Below are positions 1-12,419 of a stretch of DNA of 64,000 nucleotides, piece after piece. This stretch comes from Acanthochlamys bracteata (lineage: Eukaryota > Streptophyta > Magnoliopsida > Pandanales > Velloziaceae). Both the position numbers and the translations under genes were made by a program. The notes below the pieces were generated by a model. It was not told where the DNA came from and ran no database searches. It saw only the letters and a program-made list of their open reading frames with translations. Positions within the stretch are counted from its first letter, which is position 1. Each line of letters begins with the position of its first letter. The DNA is taken from NCBI GenBank assembly GCA_019914995.1, contig CM034126.1, positions 8,995,001-9,059,000 of the forward strand, in the 5' to 3' direction.

Positions 1-999
1 TCCTTCCGTCCCATTTCAAATTTTCTCTCGGCCGACTTGGCCTTAGGGTGCTCTGTTGGCAAATAGTATTCTTAAGTTCTTCAAAGGTGGTGTTCAACTT
101 CTGAATTTCCTTTGTCTGCTCCAGGATGGCTGAGAATGTTTGTCAAGCACTAAGTCAGCTGAGCCGTTGTGGCATTTGCAGAGTTATTGTCAACTGGAGG
201 GTGCTTAGACGTTAGCCTTTCCTCTGCCTCAGTGATTCCTCTTAAGAACTTTGCATCCATCTTGATCATCTTCTTCACTTGCAGGGCTCCCATAGGCACA
301 GCCTCAAGTCGGCATATCCTACATATAACATGAGGGTATGGGAAGTGCTTACTGCCGGACTTGGAGACTCTTGTCATGTGGTGCAACATCACCTGACAGA
401 GGTTTATGGGCAATTTCTTCATCAACCTCCATAGCAGAAATGCGTTGTAGTTGGTGATGATGTTGCGGCTTCCTGACCGAGGAACTATTACTTTGGAGAT
501 GACATGGCAGAGAGCTCTCGGCAACAGGGGTAAATGTGGCGGCCGACTCATATTGGAGCTTTGTCACAACCTCTGTTTCTAGTGTCTGCTTGAGGTAATT
601 CAGTTTGGAGTCACTGGCAGGCAGCATCTCCTCTCGGTAGGGTAGATCGAGCATTAGTGACATAGATCGTGCTTCAAGGTTGATTTTAATTCCGTTTACC
701 ATAGTCTAAACAGAGAAGTTCCCGGTCGAATGAAGATTGGCGTAGAACATTCTGACACAGTCCTCTGAAAATTCTCCCGGCCACTCGTTCAATGCTGTCC
801 AGCCTTGTGCCTCAAAAAGTTCATCCACCTCAAGTCCGTAGTAGTTGAAGTTGTCGAAATTTATACTTGCCGGCGTCAGAATTGGAATTGCTAGCTACCG
901 ACTGTATCTTTCGAATTCCTCCTTGCCGGTGAATCTCTCTTCGTTGTCGTGGACAGTTCTGGAGCGTTTTGCCTGAATTTTCTGATTTTTCTTAGCCAT
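1..999 (-). pseudogene. Third ORF of the Sirevirus (plant-transposon-protein-like domain), broken
   Basis: A minus-strand frame opens with ATG at 999-997 (MAKKNQKIQAKRS...), meets TAG at 895-897, and resumes in the same frame with a segment containing GWTALNEWPGEF and RMFYANLH. It meets another stop just before 702, continues as VNGIKINLEARSMSLMLDLP, then shifts frame near 525-560 into PRSGSRNIITNYNAFLLWRL and PYPHVICRICRLEAVP. After about 150 a further frame gives a lysine- and glutamate-rich stretch reaching the left edge. The W..FY.NL, hydrophobic and PRSGSRN blocks resemble the domain often labelled putative plant transposon protein in ORFs downstream of Sirevirus pol. Its function in the family is not established. 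At least two stops and one frameshift are visible, so it is a pseudogene. Confidence 0.65.
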
Positions 1000-1238
1000 T
1001 GCAGAAGTTTGGGGATTCGAGAGGGAGAGAGAAATTTTGAAATGGAGACGACGAACTGTGAGGTGCTGCCCAGTCGGGTTAACTTATAATGCATAGAGCC
1101 TAGTATGAGTCAACTGGGTCATGTGCTCAGCACTTGACCGGTCAGCTGCTTACTATAGTTCTAACAGTTGCAGTCGGCTGTTGTGCGACTGTGATCATGC
1201 TGAAATCTAAGTACGTACAGAGATAGAACAGAGTATAG

Positions 1239-4200
1239 TTATATGACACGTAATTCTATCTCATGGCAGATTTTTGAGATCGAGTCAAATCCTAAAGGCT
1301 TAGTGAAAATGTCAGCTAGTTGATTTTCGGAATTAACAAAGTTTAACACTATATTATTACATTCAACATGCTCTCTAATGAAATGGTGTCTCAAATCTAT
1401 GTGCTTTGTGTGTGAGTGTTGAATGGGATTTTTGGTTAACTTAATGGCACTCACAGAATATAGGCACATTTTTAAAATCACAGCCAAAATTAAGAAGTTG
1501 TTGTTTTATCTAGAGTACCTGAGAGCAGTAACTTCCAGCAGCTATGTATTCTGCTTCGGCAGTTGACATTGCTACTGAAGCTTGTTTTCTGGAGCACCAT
1601 GAGATTAGGCAACCTCCTAAAAACTGACAAGAACCACTTGTGCTCTTTCTATCAAGCTTGCAGCCACCAAAATCAGCGTTAGCATAAGCATATAGGCTAA
1701 ATTCACAGCCTCTTGGATATAATAATTCTAATTCCTTAGTTCCTACCAAGTATCTAATAATTCGTTTTACAGCTATCATGTGAGACTCTTTTGGATCACT
1801 TTGAAATCTAGCACATAGGCATACACTGAATTGAATGTCCGGTCTACTGGCAGTAAGATAAAGGAGTGATCCAATCATACCTCTATATAATTTCTGATCA
1901 ACTGCTTTACCTGTCTCATCTCGGTTCAGTTTGCAAGAAGTAGACATTGGAGTGCTTATCTCTTTGCTTCCTTCCATGTTGAACTTTTTGATCATATTTT
2001 TAATGTACTTGCTTTGACTTATGAAGATGCCATTTTTCAGTTGTTTAATTTATAAACCAAGGAAATAGTTTAGTTCACCTATCAGGCTCATTTCAAATTC
2101 CTCTTGCATCAAGCCAGAAAATTTTCTGCACAGTCTTTCATTAGTAGCACCAAATATTATATCATCTACATAGACTTGCACAATCAACATGTCATTATCC
2201 TCGTGCAAGGTAAATAAGATTAGGTCAATCTTACCTTGACTGAATCCTTTTTCAATCAGAAATGTGCTTAACCTTTCATACCAAGCTCTGGGAGCTTGTT
2301 TCAGCCCATAAAGAGCTTTGTTCAATTTGTAAGCATGACTTGGGAAACTTGTGTTTTCAAACCCGGGAGGTTGTTCAACATAGACTTCTTCTTTCAGAAA
2401 ACCATTAAGAAAAGTACTTTTAACATCCATTTGAAAAAGTTTGAAATTTTTGTGACATGCAAAAGCAAGTAGTATTCTAATGGCTTCAAGACGTGCAACA
2501 GGAGCATAACTTTCATCAAAATCTATTCCTTCTTCCTAATTATATCTTTTAGCTACTAGTCTAGCTTTGTTTCTAATTATGATGCCATCTTTATCTAATT
2601 TATTTCTAAACACCCATTTAGTTCCTATGATAGATTTGTTTGGAGATTTTCTAACAAGATGCCATACATTATTTCTTTCAAACTGGTTTAATTCTTCTTG
2701 CATGGCAGTGATCCATGAACTATCTGTCAATACATCATCTATGCATTTTGGTTCTAGATTTGATACAAATGCAGAATGTTCCATGAAATTATTTTTAAAA
2801 TAAGATTTAGTTCTTATACCTTCATTTACCTCACCTAATATATTTTCTTGTGGATGACTGGATCTGTACTTGAAGGATCTGCTGATCTGTTCGTGAGTTT
2901 CTGTCTGATCAGCTAGAATTCCAGGAGTCTGTCCTTCCTCTGTTATTTCAGTTGGCTGTTCGTCAACTGTTTGGGTCTCTGTAATTTGTTGTGTTTCTGT
3001 CGATGGGAACAGTTCTTCTTCTTCTGATCCTGCATCTAGTTCTGGATTTCTTCTCGTCCCATTGTTAGACTCATTAAATAATACATGCATAGATTCTTCA
3101 ACAATCATGGTTCGTTTATTAAAAATTCTATATGCTTTTGATGTTGAGGAGTAACCGAGAAAAATACCTTCATCACTTTTTGCATCAAACTTTCTAAGAT
3201 TATCTTTCCCAATGTTGAGGATAAAACATTTGCATCCAAAGGTTCTTAAGTAACCGATATTTGGGGTTCTTCCCTTTAGAAGCTCATATGGAGTCTTCTT
3301 AAGAATGGGGCGAATGAATGCACGGTTAATGATATGACATGCAGTATTAACAGCTTCAGCCCAAAAATATTTTGGTAGGTTCTGTTCTATAAGCATGGTT
3401 CGAGCCATTTCTACTAGCACTCTATTTTTCCGTTCCACTACACCATTTTGTTGGGGAGTTCTTGGAGCAGAAAAGTTATGTGACAGCCCATTCGATTCAC
3501 AAAATTTATCAAAATAAAAATTTTGAAACTCCTTGCCATGATCACTTCTAATAGCACAGATATTTAAGTTTAGTTCTTTTTGAATCTTTTTGAAGAAGCA
3601 TATAAATGTTTTCAGGGCATCATTTTTGTATGCTAAGAAGTAAACCCAACAGAAACGAGAATAATCATCTACTATTGCTAGACAGTAGTACTTACCTTTC
3701 AAGCTTGCTGTTTTTGCTGGTCCAAACAAATCCATGTGTAGCAGTTGTAATGGTTGCTTGGTTGTTATCACTTGCTTGTGCTTGAATGATGACTTCACTT
3801 GTTTTCCTTTGGCACATGAATCACATAATTTATCCAAGCTATAGTTGGCTTCAGGCAGTCCCTTTACTAGTTTTAATTTGGACAGTTTTGATAGTATCTT
3901 GATATTGCAGTGTCCCAAACGTCTATGACAGAGCCAGCTGCTTTTCTGCTGACTTGCTACTAAACACATTTTGTTATTAGGAAGATCATCAATATAGAGT
4001 ACATAAACATTACTTTCTCTTTTTCCGTTTAGTATTTCTTCTCCAGATGACAGATTAACAACTGAGCAGCAATGATTATCAAAATTGACTTTAAATCTGT
4101 TACCACATAATTGACTTATGCTTATTAGGTTATATTTTAGTCCTTTAACATGAAGAATATTTTCTATGCATAGGGAAGAGGGATTAGTTATTTTTCCTAC

Positions 4201-4365
4201 GCCTATTACTTTGCACTTACTGTTGTCTCCAAGGATCACATTTCCTCCGAATTGTTTTTGTAGACTGCTGAAATATTTTTCATTTCCTGTCATATGTCTT
4301 GAGCACCCACTGTCCAAGTACCATTTGCTATATTTCAGTCGGGTTAGCTCCTCTCCTTCCTGCAA
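1239..4365 (-). pseudogene. Sirevirus pol (protease, integrase, RT, RNase H), interrupted
   Basis: In minus-strand order I see a retropepsin motif (WYLDSGCSRHMTG), a His-His-Cys-Cys pre-integrase zinc region (WLCHRRLGH, then CDSCAKGKQ), and an integrase core with the acidic triad in IVDDYSRF, RSDHGKEF and QQNGVVERKNR. Then come RT blocks ([32 protein letters not shown] near 2161-2175) and RNase H (ADFGGCKLDRKSTSGS, STAEAEY). The frame is cut by stops after codons ending at 2536, 2050 and 1510, which fall where conserved residues normally continue, and by a frameshift near 1487. The last piece (1239-1487) carries the copia C-terminal [14 protein letters not shown] and [10 protein letters not shown] motifs. 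The product would have been the enzymatic polyprotein for reverse transcription and integration. Confidence 0.92.
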
Positions 4366-4374
4366 AAGAAGTCT

Positions 4375-6287
4375 TTAGTGCTTAGGTACCCAAATTTCTT
4401 TGGGTCCTAAAGAGTTAGTGCTGTTATATGTTCCTTTTGGAACCCGTATTATTTTTATTTTATTGGTGTTCTTTTTATACCAGTAAGAATTAACATTGTG
4501 CCCTTTTCTGCCACAATGAAAATATTTAACAAAAGGTATTGTGGAGTAAGACATTAAATTTTTGTTTTGCATCCTTGCTGTTACCATACCTGAATGGCTT
4601 GTGGAGGGCTGATCATACCTTGCGACTTGTTTACCAGTTGCCATAGATGCAGGAATGAATCTCATTCTTTCCTTTCTGTATGGACTGCGTTGAGCTCCCA
4701 ATATTGCATCTAGTCTATCCTTTCCATCTACAAATTTAGCCAGTGATGCTTCTAGGTCGAGGTTCTTACTCTGCAGAGCTTTGTTTTCTTGAAGCAGTCT
4801 TTGATTTTCTTCCATCAGCTTTGTTTTTTTTACGTGCATATTTGTATAATCAGTCATGAATGGTTTAAGATCTGGAATGGTGGGATATGAGAGTCTATCC
4901 ACCTCTCGACTCAGTGCCTTATTCAACTCCTCAAGCTCAGTAATTTTCTTTATCATGTCTATGCTTGAGCTTTCTGTGCATCTTGTCAGTTCTCCAGTCT
5001 TACATTCATTTAGTTTGACATGAAGCTTTTCGTTTATTTGAATCAAACGTTTATTTTCAATATGCAGTGCACATAGTTTAGAGTTTATATGGTCATAATC
5101 TGTATGCAGTGTGTCTCTTATAGCATCAGTTTTGTCTTCTAAGGCATTTTTTAAAACAAGTATTTTCTTTTTCAGACATTCGTTTTCATCTTTAAATTTA
5201 TGCATGCATACCTTCATAGTTTTGCAGTCGATTTTGGCATGTAGGTATTTTGCATACAGTTCATCAAAAACATCTTGTAATTGTTCATCAGAGTCATCAT
5301 AGTCAGTAGAATTTACCTCATTGTCATCTTCATGATCTGCCATCAGACATAAGTTGCTTTCTTCATTTTTCTCTGTCTCAGTCTGACTGTCCTCTGATGA
5401 ACTTTCATCTTCATCACTCCAGGCTGCCATAGCTCGTTTTCTTCTTGTGTCTTTGTATTTCGATCTCTTGAGCAGTGGACATTCATTCTTGAAGTGTCCT
5501 GGTTTGTTGCAGTTGAAGCAGTTTGTGTCTTGTCTGTCCTCTCCTCTATTGGTTCTTCCAGGAATCCTTCTTTTTCTAAACTTGTTTCTTCTGAGAAAAC
5601 TTTTAAATTTACGGGTTAAGAGTGCAATGTCTTCGTCAGAGGAAGAATCACTTACCTGCTGGTCATTGATTTTTAATGCAATCCCTTCAGGACGTTCGTC
5701 AGTTTTCTTCAGTGATAGTTCCTTGGCCATTAGCTTACCAATTAGTTCATCTAGTGACATTTGAGGAAAAGTTCGATTTTCCTCTATGGCATCTACTTTA
5801 GATTCAAATGTTGGCAGCACAACTCTTAATATCTTCCATTTCAGTTCTTCAGGTTTGAATACTTTTCCTAGATTTTTTAGAGGATTTGTAATATTAGTGA
5901 ATCTAGTAAACATCTGAGAAATGGACTCACCTCGGTTCATCCTAAAGTTTTCATACTCATGCATTAGCAAGTTCACTCTAGTTTCCTTGACTTGAGTGGT
6001 TCCTTCATGCGTTACCTCCAACTGATCCCATATTTCTTTGGTAGTGTTGCAAGCACTGATTCGGTTGAACTCATTAGAATCCAGCGCACAATACAGAAGG
6101 TTCATGGCTCTATCATTCATTGATATAAGCTTGTTGTCTTCATCATTGTATTCTCGTTCATTCTTGGGGATACGTATTTCATCCGGGCCTGTTTTGGTTG
6201 GTACAATTGGTCCATCTCGTATGATCTTCCATAGTATGAAGTCTTGTGCCCGAATGAAGATTGTCATTTTGGTTTTTCAGTAGCCAT
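4375..6287 (-). pseudogene. Sirevirus gag polyprotein, nearly intact
   Basis: One minus-strand frame of 630 codons (6267 down to 4375) encodes a Gag protein, the capsid/nucleocapsid part of the virus-like particle. The copia gag (UBN2-like) region includes LLYCALDSNEFNRISACNT and TKEIWDQL. A full CCHC zinc knuckle, CFNCNKPGHFKNEC, lies near 5480-5520. It is followed by acidic serine-rich and coiled-coil-like stretches, and a second knuckle near the C-terminus is degenerate (YFHCGRKGHN without its last cysteine). The likely original ATG is at 6287-6285 (MATEKPK), in another frame from the body, so a small frameshift separates start and body. Confidence 0.88.
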
Positions 6288-6408
6288 AGTTTGTTCTATC
6301 AAAGAGTGGTGGTCTGTTGGAGGATCTACCTTCAAAAGCTATAGGAATAAGGTTAGCCATAAGGATCTTTTACCTCAAGGTTGTTAGACCTTTGATTTTA
6401 GGAGGCCT

Positions 6409-6420
6409 GCTCTGATACCA
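6409..6420 (-). other. Primer-binding site, initiator tRNA-Met
   Basis: GCTCTGATACCA on the plus strand is TGGTATCAGAGC on the element strand, complementary to the 3' end of plant initiator tRNA-Met. It sits two bases inside the LTR boundary at 6423, as expected for minus-strand DNA priming. Confidence 0.93.
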
Positions 6421-6422
6421 AT

Positions 6423-7969
6423 TGTTAGATATTCCTGCAAGATTAACTCAAGAGGGGAGGGGTGAATTGAGTTAGTCTATAAAAATTTTCGTTAAGTTTG
6501 TTATCCTACTGGCAGCGAGCTAACAGCCGGCTGTGTCAATGCTATAACCTGCAGACAGAGAGAGTTAGAGTGGTTACTGACATAAGTAACAAAGAGTAGT
6601 GCTCAGGGTATTTAACGTGGTTCGGTAAAACCCCTTTGCCTACATCTACGGTCGCTCTATCACTAGAGCCAAAGCTTCACTAGATCTTTAATAAGCTACA
6701 AATATACCTAGAGCGAAGTACTTCGCCAAGCACACATACTCTACCGGGTTTCTTCGCCAAGACAATCCCTAACAGACCTCCCGACACGCCTTGTCCCCGA
6801 TTTGCTTCACTTTATAAGGTCTAAGAGCTTACACCAAGCTCTACAAAGACCACTTTTACACCACTTTTGTCACAAGAAGAGGTTACAAAAAAAATAAACT
6901 AAGATTGAGCACAGGATCTATCTCATGAATGTTAAGTGTTTATGATGTGATTCAGATGAGATGATCGGAGAGGTTACTGAGAGAGATTTCTTCAAAGATG
7001 ATTTGCAAAGAAGATTTGTTTGTGTGGAGTAGTGGAGTTAAATGTCCAAAGAAGCACGCCGTTTGTGTAGAGTGGTAGAGTTCTTGTATATCTCTGTTTT
7101 TGCTTGGGTTCTCTCTACTTCTGTTTCTTTATGTTCTTTCCCTGTTTTTCTCTCTTTCTCCACTACGTTTTATCGTTGCTGTGACTCCCTTCTTATAGAG
7201 TTTCTTTCCTGTGCAGGAGCCGTTGAGGAACGTTGCTATTGGCGTTCGGTTCTTCACGTCAGAGAGGAAGTGGTGTTGTCTAGTGGTCCTTCAGCTGTGT
7301 TTGTGCAAAGTCTTCGTTGCATTGAATTCGTTGTAGAAGTTTGAATTTGCTGCCAACGGTTGAAAGCTTAATTTAGCTAAGCTTCTGTCTGAGACTCGGT
7401 GAGATGAGGAGTTGATACGGCATGTCCATAATAAATGCAATGCAGGTTGACTGCTTTACTTGATCAAGGACTTTGACTGCTTTCTTTCCTTGATTATTGA
7501 GCTTTCCTTTTGTGTGAGATTGAAGATGATCTTAGCTCTTGTTAATCTTCTGTTTGAAATGCTTCAGTCCGTTGTGAATGCAGGTGATTTTTTAAGCAAG
7601 GGAAATTTCGTTTCCGTTGAACCTAAGGGTCTGTCTCGAAACAGAGAAGTCTTCTTATGCTTCAGTAGTCGAACAGCTGACTGAATTGTGGCTGTGGCAT
7701 CCTCTGTCCCATATGCTGTTCTCTGTCCCGCTTCGAGCAGTCGAGCAGCTGACTGTGATGTGGCTGTGGCATCCTCTGTCCCGTGTGCTGTCCTTTGTCC
7801 AGTATGTAGTAGCACATCAGTTGGTTGTATGATGGCTGTTCTTGTCTGCTGTAAATTAAATGATCTTTGTTTGTCTAATCCTGCAGACTTGTTTTCAGAT
7901 TATTAGTCTTATATAAATCATAGTCATTAATTCTTTGTTATCATCAAAATTATCCTTATAATTCCAACA
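6423..7969 (-). repeat. 5' LTR of the Sirevirus (1547 bp)
   Basis: The repeat runs from TGTTAGA at 6423 to CCAACA at 7969, so both termini are TG..CA. On the element strand it begins TGTTGGAATTATAAGG, and the primer-binding site follows its other end. It shares its first few hundred bases (plus-strand reading) with the LTRs at 12420-14414 and 15145-17108. It has a perfect 12-bp palindrome ACAGCCGGCTGT at 6523-6534. A roughly 72-bp tandem duplication spans about 7670-7811 (CAGCTGACTG occurs at 7674 and 7746). Short open frames in it are not supported as genes. Confidence 0.9.
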
Positions 7970-8031
7970 GCATCCAACACCAAGATTTCAATCTTTACAC
8001 AGCAAGCTCATATTGTTTGATCCATCATGTA

Positions 8032-8166
8032 TTTGAGGGGAGATATTGGACTGTATTGTCAGACTATATGTAAGATAAGCTTTTTGACTGTAGTCTATAT
8101 ATACCGGTACATGTAAACCCGAATACTCATTCATTCATTCATAATATTCAATTATATTGTCATACA
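8032..8166 (+). repeat. Short copia-like LTR relic with polypurine tract
   Basis: A purine-rich tract (TTGAGGGGAGA, about 8032-8042) is followed by TATTGGACTG, a TATA-like tatatatac near 8096-8104 and a CATTCATTCATTC run. This is the layout of a polypurine tract followed by a short copia LTR. No second LTR or coding region is recognisable, so this is a truncated end. Boundaries are approximate. Confidence 0.4.
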
Positions 8167-8199
8167 TCTATTAATTGTTTCAATTGGCTTAGGCAAATT

Positions 8200-9600
8200 C
8201 ATCAAATCAATTTTTAATATCATTGAACAATCAACAAAATCTCGATTATCAATAAATAGTGTTAGTGAACTATAAATAGTAAGTTTAAAAAAAGTGAATC
8301 ATACTATTAGATAGCTTTCAACTTAGTGTATTATTTGTGTTATCTTTAGATGACTCGTTTCTTTTCTTACTAACGAGATATTTCTAGCAATTTTGGCAAT
8401 ACGTTGGATCTCTTGGTTTACTATGTGCTTATCTTTTATTCTATTGGTTGCAATTATCTTTACTCCTCTATAACTTATGAAAAGCACACTGCAACTTAAT
8501 TTTTAAAGCTTTTTCTGTAGTAAGTTGTTAGAGCTTCACAAAATTTATAAGATTTCAGCATTACTTTTAAAATGACATTATCAACAATAATATCTTTAGA
8601 ATGACAAAATTAGAGATGGCGTCATAACTTTAGCTTGTGAGATTAAATTCTAATCATGACAAATAATGAATAATGCATCAACGAATTAAAATTTCAGCAA
8701 AATTTTCAACAATTCTTATCGTTTTAAATAATACTTTTAAAGTATAACAACTTTGTTAATAATTGAAAACTCCCTTGTGGAATAACCAAAAAAAAAAAGA
8801 AAAAAAAATTCAGAAGACTAAATCAATCTCATAACTCATTATTAAAAGAAATTCACTTCATCAAAAATACTAACAAAATATTTAAATACAGTCAGTCTTG
8901 GAGCTTTGAGCTAAGTGGAATTCAAGGGGTATGACTCGAAATGGTTTGGTTTAGACGTTGATTGAGGAATATAGAAGAATTACTATTAAGTCTCATCTCA
9001 TTTGAAGAATTTTTTTTGGCTCATAGTTCGGTTTGCGTAAGCCAAAATAGTATTGATCATTTAGTGAATTTCATTTCCAAACTATAAGAGAGATTTTTTT
9101 TCAAATTTAGTTTCAGCCAAGATGAAGATGAAGAGTTTGGTTTCAAAAACAATTTACTTGGGATTGGTCAAGAGTTTGATATAAGCTATCAATAGAGAAT
9201 GGTAGAGGAATTTCTTTGAAGCTCCATCAATCACTTAAAACCAGCAAAGAGAGTTTCACAAGACTTAATTTCATACTTCAACAAGTTTTCAAAACCATAC
9301 GAAATAACATTTATAACTCATTTAAAAATAAAACTCTCAAGTAGATAGATTTTTCAAAGCTAGAAAATACATGAAAATTTATATTAGCAAATAAAGCATG
9401 TTTGCAAAATCATTTTACAATATTTAAATTTTGTTTTGAAAAATTCATTCACAATCTAGAAGGAATTATGCATCAAGGATAAAGAGTAATGAGATCTTGA
9501 CACACATCAAAATTATTATAAGGAAGATATACTTACTTTTTGATTGAAATATGATTTTTATCTCTTTATATAAATATCTATTGATGGCTTCTTGTGGAGA
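8200..9600. other. AT-rich stretch with no recognised gene
   Basis: No open frame of convincing length or familiar motif was found on either strand. It lies between an LTR relic and the decayed Sirevirus-like element and may be older retrotransposon debris from that element's missing 3' half. Confidence 0.5.
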
Positions 9601-9827
9601 CCATTTGGGACTCAAGCTTGAATATAGATGATGTAATTTGGAGAGGCTCCTTGCATTTCAGAAGTTCCAACAGATAGTTGTTCGTCCTCTATTTAGATTC
9701 CAACTAGCTATTTTTTTATTGGATGTATATTTCTTCACTATCCTTAACTGAACCTGTAAAATAGCTGAATCCTTTCTCGTCCTACAGTTATTCTTATCAA
9801 ATACATAATGAATGAATCACTCAATGG

Positions 9828-10055
9828 TTAAGGTTCTTTAAGAATGTGCTTTAGGTTATTGAATAACGAAAGAATTTCTTTATAACATATAGAATTAAAT
9901 GTGCTTTTTGGGTAAAGATTTGAAAACATTGTCAAAGCATAATTTTTTGTAAGTTTGAAAGAAAAGCATTGTGAAGAGTCATCAACCATCATAAGATAAT
10001 AGAGCTTACTTTTCAATCTTCCAACTCTAAATGGATTTAGCAGGTTCATGTGCAA
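9828..10055 (-). pseudogene. Integrase-core fragment of the second Sirevirus
   Basis: The 75-codon minus-strand frame MHMNLLNPFRVGRLKSKLYY... aligns by eye with the LLHMDLFGPA...LKGKYY part of the integrase at 3650-3750. Its MMVDDSSQCFSFKL corresponds to IVDDYSRFCWVYFL, so it keeps the first catalytic aspartate region. The second conserved aspartate block is lost. Confidence 0.65.
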
Positions 10056-12068
10056 TAGTTGGAATGGCTTGATTTGTCATAATAGCTTGAATTGATTTGA
10101 ATGAAATATATGTTATATTTCCTCTTATATTGAAGTGCTTCTATTCAAATGTAATATTATTGATAATCTTTTCATCTTTCTTGAATCAATAGATCAATCA
10201 TCAAAACTTGCAATATTCTAATAATTTAAACATTTTAAGACAACAGTGTTGGCACGTGTTTTACTGCCTTTTGTTCGTATTTCTTCTACAAGGGTTACTA
10301 GCATATATACCATATAGAAATCTTAAAACTTCATTCATATACACATTAATATTCAAGAAAATTTTGCATAACTAAAGATTCATACTATTTCAATACATAG
10401 ATGTATTGCAATCAGTTCCATAGTCATTGAACTCATTTTATTAAATTATCTTCGCATCAAATGTCCAGAACTCTTAGTTTTAAAAAAATCTTAGCAAATC
10501 AATACTCATCAAACATCACTCAGCAAACATTTAATAAATTTATCTATGATAGATTCATTTCCCATATATCAACTATGATAATTGATAATGCACAAAAATT
10601 CAATTTTTAGAAATCTACAAGCATCTTTTTCACAAAAGAACATAAAAGACCATGTAGACGAACTGATAAGTGATCAAACTTCAGCATAAATCTCAACATA
10701 AATTTTACCAATGAGTTTCATTTGTATTTTAAATCTAAAAACATCGAAGTCTTAGCAATCATTAAAATCATTACAGAATTGAATTGCTTACCTCACCATT
10801 GAATAATTTCTGCATTAGGAATTTACCTTTTTGACACACAAATTTCTTTGGTCCTAAAGTGCTAGTGACTTTATGAGTTCCTTTTGAAATTCACATCTTT
10901 TTATCTTTACCTTTATTCTTTTTATAGCTGGAATATCCAATCACATTTAACTCTCCATTATGGTGGTTGCTTGTAACTGAAAAGGAGGATGAACTAGCTT
11001 TTGTTCTGTATGGAATTTTCTCCGATCCGAACTTGATTTATGGGCTATGATTTTCTTTAATAGATCTTGTTGGGTATGCCTCCATGTTCGCGTTACTAGC
11101 GGTTTCCTTTGGAACCCAAGCTATTCTCATTCTATTTTCATTTCTTTTAAATTAACAAAAGCTTACCTTGTGGCCCTTTCTACCATAATGAAAGCACTTG
11201 TTAAAAGAAGTAGAGGAAACACCTTGCAAGATAGTAAATTGGTTAGCATTAGAGCAAGTAGCTATTTTAGTATAGGAATGACACTTCACCTTTTTGGCAA
11301 AATAGTTGCTACTGCGATGACGCATGTGACGTTACCTTTCCTTCTGAATTGAGACCTCCATACTCTAAACATAGTATTAAGTTTGCCATTACCTTTTGCG
11401 AGTTTTGGCCAAGGAAGCATGTAAATCGTTGTTCTTTGTTGACAAGCTTTGTACTTTGTCTGTCAAAGTGTTATTCTCATTTTCAGCTCAATGTTCTCGT
11501 CATGCAAGATGTTGACTTTATCAATCATTTCATTGTAGTTATCAAAAGGTCTAACATCTTGTGTGAGAGACCTTTTTGTATTTAACAATTCATCATTCAA
11601 AACATTGTTTTATTTTTTCAAGTCATGCATGCTCATTTTGGCCACCTTAAACCTATTTTTCAACTTGATATATACTTTTTATGCAATTCTCCAAACATTT
11701 TCTATATTATTTTATTTTGGTTGTCAAGTTCAGGTATACCTCACTTGTATGCTCCTTGTTGGCCATTAGACATAATCTCATATCTTCTTGATATATGGTT
11801 TCAGTTTTGCTCTCTTTAGATGAAAAGTAATTTTTGTTATTGCATCTGCCCTTTGCTCTCTTCCTTAGTGTTTGCATGTTCTTATTACCAAAATAGTATT
11901 ATGTTTTTCTTTAGAGGAATGCATACGTACCTCATTTTGGTATTGGCATTTGGCCGTTAAGCAAATGCTATCTCTTTCTTTATGATCGGGCATTGTTTCA
12001 CTTTCATTTTATATGATTTCAACCTTATTGTATTGGTTAGCCTCAGATTTGACTTCATATAATTTTTT

Positions 12069-12272
12069 CTAACTTGAGGCAAACTTCTTTTGCTGTGGAA
12101 TCGAAATAAATATGATTAAATATTCAAAATTTAAAGCACGATATAGTAAATCTATAATATAAGAATTTAAAAAAGTAAAGTTATTCTTCTCTTGAATTTG
12201 CTTGATAGCTTCAACTCCAGTTTTGACTATTATCCATAAAAAGTAGTTTCGAGCCTTTAAGAATACTCTCAT
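12069..12272 (-). pseudogene. Gag N-terminal fragment of the second Sirevirus
   Basis: The 67-codon minus-strand frame starts RVFLKARNYFLWIIVKTG, like TIFIRAQDFILWKIIRDG in the first element. It continues IDLLYRALNFEYLIIFIS, like MNLLYCALDSNEFNRISA. An internal deletion and the loss of downstream frame show decay. Confidence 0.7.
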
Positions 12273-12419
12273 CTATTTCTTCCATTGTCTGTAATTATCC
12301 CCATCAAATATACGAGGGCAGTCGAGTGATCTTCCTTTTCAATAAAGCTTGAGCTTGTCGTAGGATTCTTTTCCCAAGGTGGTCAAATCTTATATTTGGA
12401 GGCCTGATGTGATACGAAT

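Larger units (their letters stand above)
1..7969 (-). mobile_element. Sirevirus-type Ty1/copia retrotransposon, 5' part, decayed
   Basis: Reading on the minus strand, the order is LTR (6423-7969), primer-binding site, gag, then pol with protease, integrase, reverse transcriptase and RNase H, then a third ORF that runs off the left edge. That order (PR-INT-RT-RH) is the Ty1/copia order. The long gag (about 630 codons), the long LTR and an extra ORF after pol are typical of the Sirevirus lineage. The 3' LTR lies outside the window, so the target duplication cannot be checked; the five bases after the LTR are gcatc. Several in-frame stops and frameshifts show it is not autonomous now. Confidence 0.9.

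Noticed and set aside
7042..7906. Plus-strand frames of 70-100 codons
   Set aside because: They lie wholly inside the Sirevirus LTR, antisense, with no domain.
11047..11819. Cluster of plus-strand frames of 64-101 codons
   Set aside because: Antisense to the decayed gag region of the second Sirevirus; overlapping and motif-free.
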